This document shows positions 51,476-58,544 of a stretch of DNA of 64,000 nucleotides, piece by piece. Position 1 is the stretch's first letter; the number at the start of each line of letters is the position of its first letter. Under the pieces are notes generated by a model that saw only the letters and a program-made list of their open reading frames with translations, searched no databases and was not told the DNA's origin. Source of the stretch: an uncultured Eubacteriales bacterium (GTDB lineage Bacteria > Bacillota > Clostridia > Christensenellales > Aristaeellaceae); NCBI GenBank assembly GCA_900315315.1, contig OMYT01000008.1, forward strand, positions 27,585 to 91,584, written 5' to 3'. The translations under genes were made by a program, and so were the position numbers.

Positions 51476-52597
51476 TTATTTCGCGTGACGGGCCACGACG
51501 TCGTCAACAGACAGCGCGGCGCAGGCAGCGGCCAGATCGTCATAGGACAGTTCAGCCAGAGCCTTGATTTCTTCCTCTGTATAGGGCAGTTCGCTGCCGG
51601 TGAAGTACTGCGCATAAGCGGCATAGCTTTCCGGAGAGTCAACGAACATGTAGGGGAAGATCATCTCATAGTAGCCGTCTTCGCTGGTGGGATAGTTGCC
51701 CTTGATGGCATTGTAAACCATCAGGAAGGCGAAGAAGGGATCCGCGTAGTGTCCGCCGGACTCGGCAGCCATGGCGCCGGTATCCAGTTTGACATCCAGG
51801 TCAGGCAGGAAGTCGGTGGAAACCACAGCGATCTTGCCGGTCAGGCCCTTGGCTTCGATGCCGGCGATAGCGCCCAGCAGGGTATCTCCGCCGCCGCCCG
51901 CAACGATCAGAGCGTCGATGTCGGGATTCGCGTCGATGATGGCTTCAGCAGTCGCGCGGCCGGTATCGGTCGTGGTGCGGCCGTACTGGGGCTCCAGCAG
52001 CTCAACTTTGTCGTCCGGATGAGCGGCGTTCCACTCTTCAACGCCGGCCTTGTAGCCTTCCCAGCGTCCGAGGAAGGTCGCATCGCCGGGTTCCCAGCCT
52101 TCCAGGCCGATCTTGCGGCAGCCCTTGTTGGCCAGGATGGTCACCAGCTGCTTGCCGTTGTCGAACTCGGATTCATGCACAGCACCTACATAGTACTTGG
52201 AGGCCTTCGCCGCAGCATCTTCGTCCGGATAAGCTTCAGGATCGATTACACGGAAGAACTGCGCGACATACATTTCGTTGTCGTTGCAGGTCTTGATAAC
52301 AGAACCCATTTCCGAAGAAGAGGAGTTGCAGATGATCATACCGTCGCAGTCGGCCATTGCCAGCGTCTCGGCGGAAGCCGTAACCTGCTCGGAGATGTGG
52401 GCCTGGTCAACCCACTGAACTTCAACGTCCAGCGCTTCAGCAGCCGCGTCGATCAGGCGCTTGACTTCGCTGCCCAGGGTGTCGGTGGAACTCCAGATGG
52501 AGACGCCGATCTTGATTTTGTCGTCATCCGCATGCGCCGCAACAATCACGCCGCAGAGCATCGTCAGAGCCAGCACGAGAGCAAGGATCTTTTTCAT
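51476..52597 (-). CDS. Sugar ABC transporter substrate-binding protein (periplasmic binding fold type I)
   Basis: A 373-residue exported protein. Signal peptide MKKILALVLALTMLCGVIVAAHA. The fold runs in the normal order: IKIGVSIWSSTDTLGSEVKR, DCDGMIICNSSSSEMGSVIK, YYVGAVHESEFDNGKQ, GLEGWEPGDATFLGRWEGYK, and DALIVAGGGGDTLLGAIAGI. About 60 residues longer than RbsB, mostly at the C-terminus (TEEEIKALAELSYDDLAAAC). I cannot name the sugar; the neighbouring DUF4432 aldose-epimerase-like protein suggests a free aldose. ATG 52597 is set by the signal peptide and AAGGAGGAAA. Confidence 0.87.
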   Translation of the reverse strand: MKKILALVLALTMLCGVIVAAHADDDKIKIGVSIWSSTDTLGSEVKRLIDAAAEALDVEVQWVDQAHISEQVTASAETLAMADCDGMIICNSSSSEMGSVIKTCNDNEMYVAQFFRVIDPEAYPDEDAAAKASKYYVGAVHESEFDNGKQLVTILANKGCRKIGLEGWEPGDATFLGRWEGYKAGVEEWNAAHPDDKVELLEPQYGRTTTDTGRATAEAIIDANPDIDALIVAGGGGDTLLGAIAGIEAKGLTGKIAVVSTDFLPDLDVKLDTGAMAAESGGHYADPFFAFLMVYNAIKGNYPTSEDGYYEMIFPYMFVDSPESYAAYAQYFTGSELPYTEEEIKALAELSYDDLAAACAALSVDDVVARHAK

Positions 52598-52689
52598 GAA
52601 TGATTTCCTCCTTATTTTTTGAAGCTGAACAGACATTTCCCCGGCGGCAGGCGCACCCCGGGCAAACGAACAGCTTTAACGATGATGTG

Positions 52690-52719
52690 ATTATAGCAAA
52701 CCCGAAAATCAGAAGTCAA
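52690..52719 (-). promoter_or_regulatory. Sigma-A promoter of the two-permease importer operon
   Basis: Minus-strand TTGACT and TATAAT with an 18-bp spacer and TG before the -10 box, about 95 bp above the start codon. Confidence 0.85.
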
Positions 52720-52726
52720 CGCTTTT

Positions 52727-52740
52727 CGGTATCGTTTTCA
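52727..52740 (-). promoter_or_regulatory. cre-like site next to the -35 box
   Basis: Minus-strand TGAAAACGATACCG matches the catabolite-responsive element consensus at 12 of 14 positions and ends 7 bp from the -35 box. A CcpA-type regulator could act here. Motif match only. Confidence 0.35.
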
Positions 52741-52921
52741 TACTGACATTTTTACAATTTTATCCGCTACAGCTGCATAGGGAGGGAACAACCGTCACAA
52801 GTGCACATGATTTCCTATATACGCGTATACGTACGCGCCTGCTGACGATTAACCACTTTTGTAACTGAAAATAATAACAATTGAAAAAAGTTGTCCTGTC
52901 CGTCCCATATGTAGGCATACC

Positions 52922-53899
52922 TTATTCAAATTGAATTGTAACCCTGTTCCGGACTGACTCAAAAGCCCCCAACACAGGCAGCGTCCCGTTTTCCCGTTCC
53001 TGTGCCCGTCCCATGATATAGCAGTTGGTCGGCTCCAGTCCCAGCGCATAGTCCCCGCTGGCCATGCTGCGCCACTCAACCATAAGCGGCAGCGTATCCC
53101 CGGACCAGGAAATCGTCATGGAAACACCGATCTCCGGATTGTCCAGCTGGGCTTTGAATTCGCTGCGCATCTTCTGGAACCAGCACCGTTCCTCTTCCCC
53201 GGAAATCGGTTCATCAAACACGCACTGCTTGTCCATCGCGGCTTTGGCAAACTCCGTCCGCGGGATTGTCTCCCGGTCCTCCGGCAGCGTCAGCTTTGTC
53301 TTCTCGCTCAGCAGCGGATAGCCGAAGTTGCAGTGATAGATCTGCATATACTCCTCATCCCGCGGGGTCAGGTTCGTCACCGTATCCTCCACCGTGACCG
53401 AACTGCCGTAGACCGGGATGCGGATCTGCCGCCGGAGTTCCATCGCCTGCCCGAACAGCGCCGTCTCCCGGATTACGCCCCGGATCAGGATCTCCTCCCC
53501 CGCCATTTCCGTGCAGACCTGTTCAGCTGCCAGGCTGTGGTACCGCCCGTGAAGGGGATGCCATTCCTCCCCGTCCCGGTTGGCCGGACCCGCGTTTCTC
53601 AGGCCGCAGGTGTACAGCAGCCCGCCCGGGAATGTGTTCAGGAATTCATTCTCGTAAGGAAGATCCGTCACCGGGCTGTCGTATCCGTTCTTGGACATCC
53701 AGCTCATGGTCATTCCACGGAACCGGCACTGGCCGATATCCAGCCCGGAGTCCGGAAGGATGTCCAGCTCCAGCCCGCCCGCTGTGCGGACCTCAATAAT
53801 CCCGGTCCCTTTTGCTTTTCCTTCCGCCACAGTCACCCTGCGGACCAGCGCAAGCTGAGCCGGATTGCCGATATATCCTTTTCTTTCCTCGTTCAGCAT
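52922..53899 (-). CDS. DUF4432 family, aldose 1-epimerase-like protein
   Basis: A 325-residue cytoplasmic protein of the galactose-mutarotase-like superfamily. Supporting blocks are LELDILPDSGLDIGQCRFRG, FPGGLLYTCGLRNAGP, WHPLHGRYHSLAAEQV, YMQIYHCNFGYPLLSE and ALGLEPTNCYIMGR. These carry the His residues and the Glu expected for mutarotase-type chemistry. It probably interconverts anomers of a sugar brought in by the importer just downstream, which has its own promoter. Start ATG 53899 follows GACAGGAGAA. Confidence 0.85.
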   Translation of the reverse strand: MLNEERKGYIGNPAQLALVRRVTVAEGKAKGTGIIEVRTAGGLELDILPDSGLDIGQCRFRGMTMSWMSKNGYDSPVTDLPYENEFLNTFPGGLLYTCGLRNAGPANRDGEEWHPLHGRYHSLAAEQVCTEMAGEEILIRGVIRETALFGQAMELRRQIRIPVYGSSVTVEDTVTNLTPRDEEYMQIYHCNFGYPLLSEKTKLTLPEDRETIPRTEFAKAAMDKQCVFDEPISGEEERCWFQKMRSEFKAQLDNPEIGVSMTISWSGDTLPLMVEWRSMASGDYALGLEPTNCYIMGRAQERENGTLPVLGAFESVRNRVTIQFE

Positions 53900-53928
53900 G
53901 TGTATTCTCCTGTCGTCAAGTTTATTTA

Positions 53929-53958
53929 ATTATATCAGTGCTCCTTCCGGCAAGTCAA
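53929..53958 (-). promoter_or_regulatory. Sigma-A promoter of the DUF4432 gene
   Basis: Minus-strand TTGACT and TATAAT separated by 18 bp, 30 bp upstream of the start codon, giving a short leader. Confidence 0.82.
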
Positions 53959-53976
53959 GCAATTCGGAAATATAAA

Positions 53977-54006
53977 GAGGACATCCACTGCACAGCGGAT
54001 ATCCTC
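53977..54006 (-). terminator. Terminator between HAD phosphatase and DUF4432 genes
   Basis: 13-bp stem gaggacatccact / agcggatatcctc (two G-U pairs) with loop gcac. On the minus strand it is followed by TTTATATTT, on the plus strand by ATTTTTTG. It ends the LtaS-CotH-HAD stretch. Confidence 0.75.
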
Positions 54007-54037
54007 ATTTTTTGTTCTTTCTTGCTCATTTTTTGCC

Positions 54038-54700
54038 TTATGGCTGGTCGAAAAGATAGGCCTTCAGTTCCTGTACCGTCTTGAAGTACAGTCCGCAGTT
54101 CTCCCGCATGAAGTTTTCGATCTGCGGGATATCATTGGCCCAGCCGGCCGCTGCAAAGGGAACCCCCGCCGCCTTCGCCATGTCGTAGCCCGGTTTCAGG
54201 TCGTCCACCGTCAGCAGTTCCTCCGGGGTCATCCCGAAGGTTTTCATGGTTTGTTCCAGGGGATACACAGCCGGCTTGCGCTGCTCCGGCGGGCTTTCCC
54301 AGCCGAAGATCAGGTCCGGCTCCGGCAGGTCATTCTCCCGGTAGTCCCGCAGAATGTTCTCCGTGAAGGAATGACTGACCACGCAGATCTTCCCGCCCCG
54401 TTTTTTCTGCTCCAGCATGATCTCCCGGATCCCGGGATACGCTTTCGGCACATGATGCTTCACGTATTCCTTCCAGTATGCTTCTTCCTCCAGCATCTGC
54501 TCCCAGGTCATCCCGCAGATTTTCGTAAACATCTCCACCACGCCGGGATCGAAATTGTACCGGAAATACTCCTCCAGCGTCAGATGCACGTCCGGAAAGT
54601 ATTTCTCCATATACTCCACAAAGCAGGGATAATGCACCGTCGCCGTCGAGTTCACCGTTGTATCGTCATGATCCAGCACCAGACACGGATATTTCAGCAT
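54038..54700 (-). CDS. HAD-superfamily hydrolase (phosphoglycolate-phosphatase-like)
   Basis: A 220-residue HAD phosphatase. The nucleophile motif is LVLDHDDTTVNST (DxDxT), motif II lies in ICVVSHSF, and motif III/IV in ELLTVDDLKPGYDMAKAAG. The cap domain has ERYF-like helical segments (YMEKYFPDVHLTLEEYFRY). ATG 54700 has GGAG at nine bases and begins directly before the catalytic strand; ATG 54715 is the alternative. Substrate unknown. An interspersed repeat lies immediately upstream. Confidence 0.85.
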   Translation of the reverse strand: MLKYPCLVLDHDDTTVNSTATVHYPCFVEYMEKYFPDVHLTLEEYFRYNFDPGVVEMFTKICGMTWEQMLEEEAYWKEYVKHHVPKAYPGIREIMLEQKKRGGKICVVSHSFTENILRDYRENDLPEPDLIFGWESPPEQRKPAVYPLEQTMKTFGMTPEELLTVDDLKPGYDMAKAAGVPFAAAGWANDIPQIENFMRENCGLYFKTVQELKAYLFDQP

Positions 54701-54716
54701 ATCATTAATCTCCATC

Positions 54717-54770
54717 CCGAAGGTCCAGGGCGATCGGAAAGCCCTGGTCGCACCCGCAGGTGCGAAATCC
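54717..54770. repeat. Interspersed two-hairpin repeat (copy A)
   Basis: Starts CCGAAGGT, then stem ccagggc / gccctgg around gatcggaaa (54725-54747), then stem tcgcacc / ggtgcga around cgca (54748-54765), then aatcc. It lies 2 bp after the CotH gene stop codon (RNA sense reads GGATTTCGCACC...). Compared with copy B the second stem changes C-G to A-T-type pairing on both sides, keeping the helix. Confidence 0.75.
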
Positions 54771-54772
54771 TT

Positions 54773-56758
54773 CTACTGTCTTTTGTTAGTTTCTTCAAGA
54801 AGCTTCAGCGTTTCCCCGAAATACTCATCCACTTCCGCCTGCGTCAGCTTCATCGCCTTCTTCAGCATCTCCGGAATCTTCTTCGGCCTCACCCGCGCGT
54901 AATACTTGATCGCATGGATATTCTTTTTCCAGTTCTCCATTTTCATGTTTTTCCACCGCTCAATATGCCGCGGCAGAATCGGTTTCAGCACATCGATCAC
55001 CTTGTCAAAATGCGCTTCCACGTTGTCCCAGCGGAACACCGTGCTCAGCAGCTCGCTGACCCGCGTCAGGAACTTTGCCTTCATTTCCGGCACCTTGAAC
55101 ATTGCGTTCAGCGGTTCATGCCGGAATCCCTGGATTTTCGCATTCAGCGGTTTGATGTAATACTCGATCGGCGTCGGATCCAGATTGCGCCAGCAGGCCT
55201 CCACGTCAAACAGCAGGTACCGCCATTTCCCGCCCGGAATCCGGTAAATCCGGACGTTTGTGAAGTCCACATTGCCCAGGATGATCTCAAAGGCGGCATG
55301 GGTGAACATGCTGTCGATATCCAGCCGTTCCTCCACCCATGCAAAGTTTTCCGGATCATTCAGATCCTTCTTCTTGCAGAAGTCGCACAGCTCCAGCCAG
55401 TCCTTGTTGTCCCCGTTCTGCAGGAACTCATCCGTTCCCGTCCGGGCCAGGATATCGATGCTGTCGATTTCCTTCTCATCCGTCACACCTTCATACTGGG
55501 CCACAAAGTACTTGTTAATCTTCTCCCGCAGGTTGTAATGGCCCCAGTATCTCCCGTTGATATAGACCTGGATGACCTCATAGTCCTGATACAGGATGTC
55601 CTGTCCCTCCGCCAGGGAGCTTGCCACCACGTCCCGGAGCCGGGTTGCGTAGGTATCGCTGTTGGTGGACCGCAGGAGAATGCTTTTATAGCTGTCATAG
55701 TCCCGCGTCGGGAACGGATTGAATGCAAACCGTTCCGGTCCCCAAGCCTTGCGGGCATACAGGGCGATGCTCTTCTGGCTGTTGATCCGCGCGCTGTGGC
55801 CGGAGCAGGTCATCGTCCCGGTCTGGCTCAGTTCCTGTTTTCCGTCCTTTGTGAAATATTCGATATGCACCGGGTATTCATAGCCTCTGGCGTAGTTGGG
55901 AATTGATCCGGTTCCCTTCACCAGCATGCCTGTCTTCTTGCTGAACAGATACTTGTCGTCTGAGATCAGCGATACGATGGACGTCTGCGGCGCGTCGTCA
56001 ATGAAGTAGGTGGCGCCTGCCGCTGTCGAGGAGACCGCATCCTCCCGGAAGGCTTTCACCCGCAGCGGCGTTGTTTTTTTGATCAGCAGTCCCTCTGCCG
56101 GAAACTCCTTGCTTTTCTTTGTCGGGGTTTCTCCGTCCATGGTGTAGCGCAGCACAGCGCCTTCCTCGCCCCTGGCTTCCACCGTCACGCTGCCTTCATA
56201 GAAGCCGGCCGCCGTCAGAATCTCCGGTTCGGCTGCCCTCCCGGCAAATGCCTCCTTCTCGTTCTTTTTCCCGCGCGTCGCGTTCTCGAAGAAACCGTAT
56301 TCGCTTCCCCCGGCCGGCAGCCCGTAGCTCACACATCCGTACTGCTCCGGCATTTTCAGTTTCGCGATCTCCTGCCCGTCTGCATCCGTCAGCCGCAGGG
56401 TTTCCCCTTTGGAGGAAATCGCAAAATCAGCGTAAAATGTATCCCCCTTGCCGGGCTTGTCGTTTTCTTCGCCCGTGCACCAGATCGTCAGGTATTCTCC
56501 GGACTTCAGCTTTGCACCGTCCGGAAATGTAAACTTGTACAGATCCTTCTTGCTGTCCGTGAATCCCCATCCGGATAGGCTGACTGTCTGGTCCCCGTTG
56601 TTGTACAGCTCCGCCCAGTCCCAGGCATGCCCGTCCGTATAATACCCGTTGGAAGCCATCACCTCATTAATGATGACTTCCGCCTGAGCACCCGCACATG
56701 CCAAAATGAACAGGAAAAAGCAGATGCATACCGCAATCCTGTTCAAACGTATCTTCAT
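54773..56758 (-). CDS. Secreted CotH-kinase family protein with lamin-tail and chitobiase-like domains
   Basis: A 661-residue exported protein. Signal peptide (KIRLNRIAVCICFFLFILAC), a lamin-tail domain (IINEVMASNGYYTD to about residue 150; hallmark WAELYNNGDQTVSLSGWGF), and a chitobiase/Fn3-like domain (RYTMDGETPTKKSKEF, ~190-260). The CotH kinase-like fold follows (VIQVYINGRYWGHYNLREKINK). CotH of Bacillus spore coats is an atypical protein kinase; secreted versions in gut Clostridia are of unknown target. LAC in the signal region could be a lipobox. Start 56758 has AGAGGTG at eight bases. Confidence 0.85.
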   Translation of the reverse strand: MKIRLNRIAVCICFFLFILACAGAQAEVIINEVMASNGYYTDGHAWDWAELYNNGDQTVSLSGWGFTDSKKDLYKFTFPDGAKLKSGEYLTIWCTGEENDKPGKGDTFYADFAISSKGETLRLTDADGQEIAKLKMPEQYGCVSYGLPAGGSEYGFFENATRGKKNEKEAFAGRAAEPEILTAAGFYEGSVTVEARGEEGAVLRYTMDGETPTKKSKEFPAEGLLIKKTTPLRVKAFREDAVSSTAAGATYFIDDAPQTSIVSLISDDKYLFSKKTGMLVKGTGSIPNYARGYEYPVHIEYFTKDGKQELSQTGTMTCSGHSARINSQKSIALYARKAWGPERFAFNPFPTRDYDSYKSILLRSTNSDTYATRLRDVVASSLAEGQDILYQDYEVIQVYINGRYWGHYNLREKINKYFVAQYEGVTDEKEIDSIDILARTGTDEFLQNGDNKDWLELCDFCKKKDLNDPENFAWVEERLDIDSMFTHAAFEIILGNVDFTNVRIYRIPGGKWRYLLFDVEACWRNLDPTPIEYYIKPLNAKIQGFRHEPLNAMFKVPEMKAKFLTRVSELLSTVFRWDNVEAHFDKVIDVLKPILPRHIERWKNMKMENWKKNIHAIKYYARVRPKKIPEMLKKAMKLTQAEVDEYFGETLKLLEETNKRQ

Positions 56759-56796
56759 TTTCCACACCTCTCGATAATATATCTACTTACCCGGAG

Positions 56797-56850
56797 CCGA
56801 AGGTCCAGGGCGATCGGAAAGCCCTGGTCGCGCCCGCAGGCGCGAAATCC
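56797..56850. repeat. Interspersed two-hairpin repeat (copy B)
   Basis: Same layout as copy A: ccagggc / gccctgg stem, then tcgcgcc / ggcgcga stem, then aatcc. Nearly identical in the first stem. It lies just upstream of the CotH gene. Confidence 0.78.
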
Positions 56851-56893
56851 CCTCGTTTTTTAAACAGTCTTCAATCAAACCAAACTTGACTGG

Positions 56894-56947
56894 CCGAAGG
56901 TCCAGGGCGATCGGAAAGCCCTGGTCGCACCCGCAGGCGCGAAATCC
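56894..56947. repeat. Interspersed two-hairpin repeat (copy C)
   Basis: Third close copy, 97 bp from copy B in the same orientation. The second stem is tcgcacc / ggcgcga, with one A-C mismatch, so this copy looks like a hybrid of A and B. It abuts the stop codon of the LtaS-like gene. Confidence 0.78.
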
Positions 56948-56949
56948 CC

Positions 56950-58452
56950 TCATCTTGCAAAATGATCAATAAAATACTGCGAGTACTTCTGCACTTCCTC
57001 ATTCAATCTCTCATACCCCATCTCCTCCGCCAGGGTTTCCCTGGCGGAAAACAAATCCGTCCCCAGCCCCAGCCGGTCACCTTCAATCTCGTAACCCATC
57101 GCGGACAGCATTGTCGGATAAAGGTCCATCATCACAGCCGTCCGGAAGGTTGTCTTCCCCACCGGTGTCTTCCGGGCATTCAGGAAACTGTTGTAGATCC
57201 TGCGCTCCTGAAATTCCATCCCTCCGGTCAGGCAGGTGTCCATCCGCGGATGATCGCCGGTGATAATCAGCACAGTATTCTCCCAGAAGGGTTGCTCCCG
57301 GCACCAGTCAACAAACTCCCCGACCTGCCGGTCCGTGCACGCAATCACGTTGGCCGTCCGGTCGGTATACTCTGTTCCGCATTCCTCGCAGGTATAGCCG
57401 CCCAGATGGTGGGCGTCCACCGTCAGCATCGTCAGGTTGAACGGTTCGTTTCCGGCCGCCAGCCTGGTCAGTTCCTCCCTAGCCAGCCGGAAGAGCACCC
57501 GGTCCTCAAAGCCCCACCAGACGTAGTAATCCTCCGGAATTTCTCCCCGCCGCCTGGCCTCGAAAAGGTCATGAATCTCATAATCCCCGTGTTCCCGGAA
57601 ATACAGGGCCCTCCCGCCGTACTCCCCGTCGCTCCCGCACAGGAACACCTGCCGGTATCCGTCGCGCTTCAGGATATCCCCCATCGAGATGATTTCCGGC
57701 GCGAATTTGGTATATTTGTTCATGCTGTTCTGATCCACCGGGAAGGCGAAAGGCAGCCCGCTGGTACCGGCGAACAGCGCCGCCATGGTCCAGTTGGTAT
57801 TATTGGTGGAGTAGATCCCGCCCAGCTTGTCCGTATCGGAAAAGGAGATGTTTTCCTTTGCCAGCGCCGTCAGCCGCGGCATATAGTTCTGCGCCTGGAT
57901 CCCGCCGTCCTCCCGGGAGGCATAGGTGGTTTCCATGCTTTCCAGCACCAGCCAGATTACATTCGGTTTCTGTTCCGGTGCTTTCACCGCCACAGCATCC
58001 GGCGCCGTATAATGATCCTCATACAGCGTCGTCTGCGCATGCACGTTCCGGAGATATTCCCCCACGTGAAGCCGGTTGTAAACATTCACGCATACCACGA
58101 TCAAAAACACCAGGGAAACCGCCGGCAGCACCTTCCCGGCTGTCTGCCGGATTTTCTCCGCCTTTTCGGACAGATGCAGATGCTTTTGCATCCATTGTCC
58201 GATCCGTTCGCTCCGCAGCAGAATATGCAGCAGCAGATAAACGGCAGCCGCAATCAGCACCGGGGGAAGGATCCCGTTCAGGAAATCGGACCAGAAACCG
58301 CCGCCCACGCCCTTCATCGGGGTCATCAGGGTGAACAGCAGCCCTGCAAAGCTGGTATCGAACCGCTCCGTATACCATCCGGTCAGCACAAAAAGAAGCA
58401 CGGCCAGGATAAAGCAGAGACCTGAGCAAAACCCGATCACCCGCTTCTTCAT
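56950..58452 (-). CDS. LTA synthase / phosphoglycerol transferase-like sulfatase-fold membrane protein
   Basis: A 500-residue protein with three or so N-terminal spans (GFCSGLCFILAVLLFVLTGW, ILPPVLIAAAVYLLLHILL, VSLVFLIVVCVNVY) and an extracellular sulfatase-fold domain. That domain has NVIWLVLESMETTY (metal-binding Glu), YSTNNTNWTMAALFAGTSG (catalytic Thr region), DGYRQVFLCGSDGEYGG and VLIITGDHPRMD. The family transfers glycerol phosphate to lipoteichoic acid or decorates polysaccharides. Only three spans rather than LtaS's five, so a phosphoglycerol-transferase-like role is as likely. A promoter is visible upstream. Confidence 0.85.
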   Translation of the reverse strand: MKKRVIGFCSGLCFILAVLLFVLTGWYTERFDTSFAGLLFTLMTPMKGVGGGFWSDFLNGILPPVLIAAAVYLLLHILLRSERIGQWMQKHLHLSEKAEKIRQTAGKVLPAVSLVFLIVVCVNVYNRLHVGEYLRNVHAQTTLYEDHYTAPDAVAVKAPEQKPNVIWLVLESMETTYASREDGGIQAQNYMPRLTALAKENISFSDTDKLGGIYSTNNTNWTMAALFAGTSGLPFAFPVDQNSMNKYTKFAPEIISMGDILKRDGYRQVFLCGSDGEYGGRALYFREHGDYEIHDLFEARRRGEIPEDYYVWWGFEDRVLFRLAREELTRLAAGNEPFNLTMLTVDAHHLGGYTCEECGTEYTDRTANVIACTDRQVGEFVDWCREQPFWENTVLIITGDHPRMDTCLTGGMEFQERRIYNSFLNARKTPVGKTTFRTAVMMDLYPTMLSAMGYEIEGDRLGLGTDLFSARETLAEEMGYERLNEEVQKYSQYFIDHFAR

Positions 58453-58504
58453 GCCGCGCTTCTCCTTCCGCCGGATCAGGCTTTTGCCTGTTCACACGGA
58501 AGCT

Positions 58505-58534
58505 ATTTTACCATAAATCAGGCCCTATCATCAA
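58505..58534 (-). promoter_or_regulatory. Sigma-A promoter of the LtaS-like gene
   Basis: Minus-strand TTGATG and TAAAAT with an 18-bp spacer; a small AGGC-AAAA-GCCT hairpin lies in the ~45-nt leader before GGAAGGAG. Confidence 0.65.
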
Positions 58535-58544
58535 ATCAGCCTTT

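Larger units (their letters stand above)
52598..52921. other. Intergenic region upstream of the two-permease importer
   Basis: 324 bp without a gene. It holds the leader with a CCCGG/CCGGG stem (~52644-52664), the promoter (52690-52719), a cre-like site (52727-52740) and an unusual 22-bp alternating pyrimidine-purine run with a 12-bp palindrome (52816-52837). From 52838 to 52921 nothing clear is seen apart from weak T-rich sequence after the epimerase-like gene. Confidence 0.7.
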
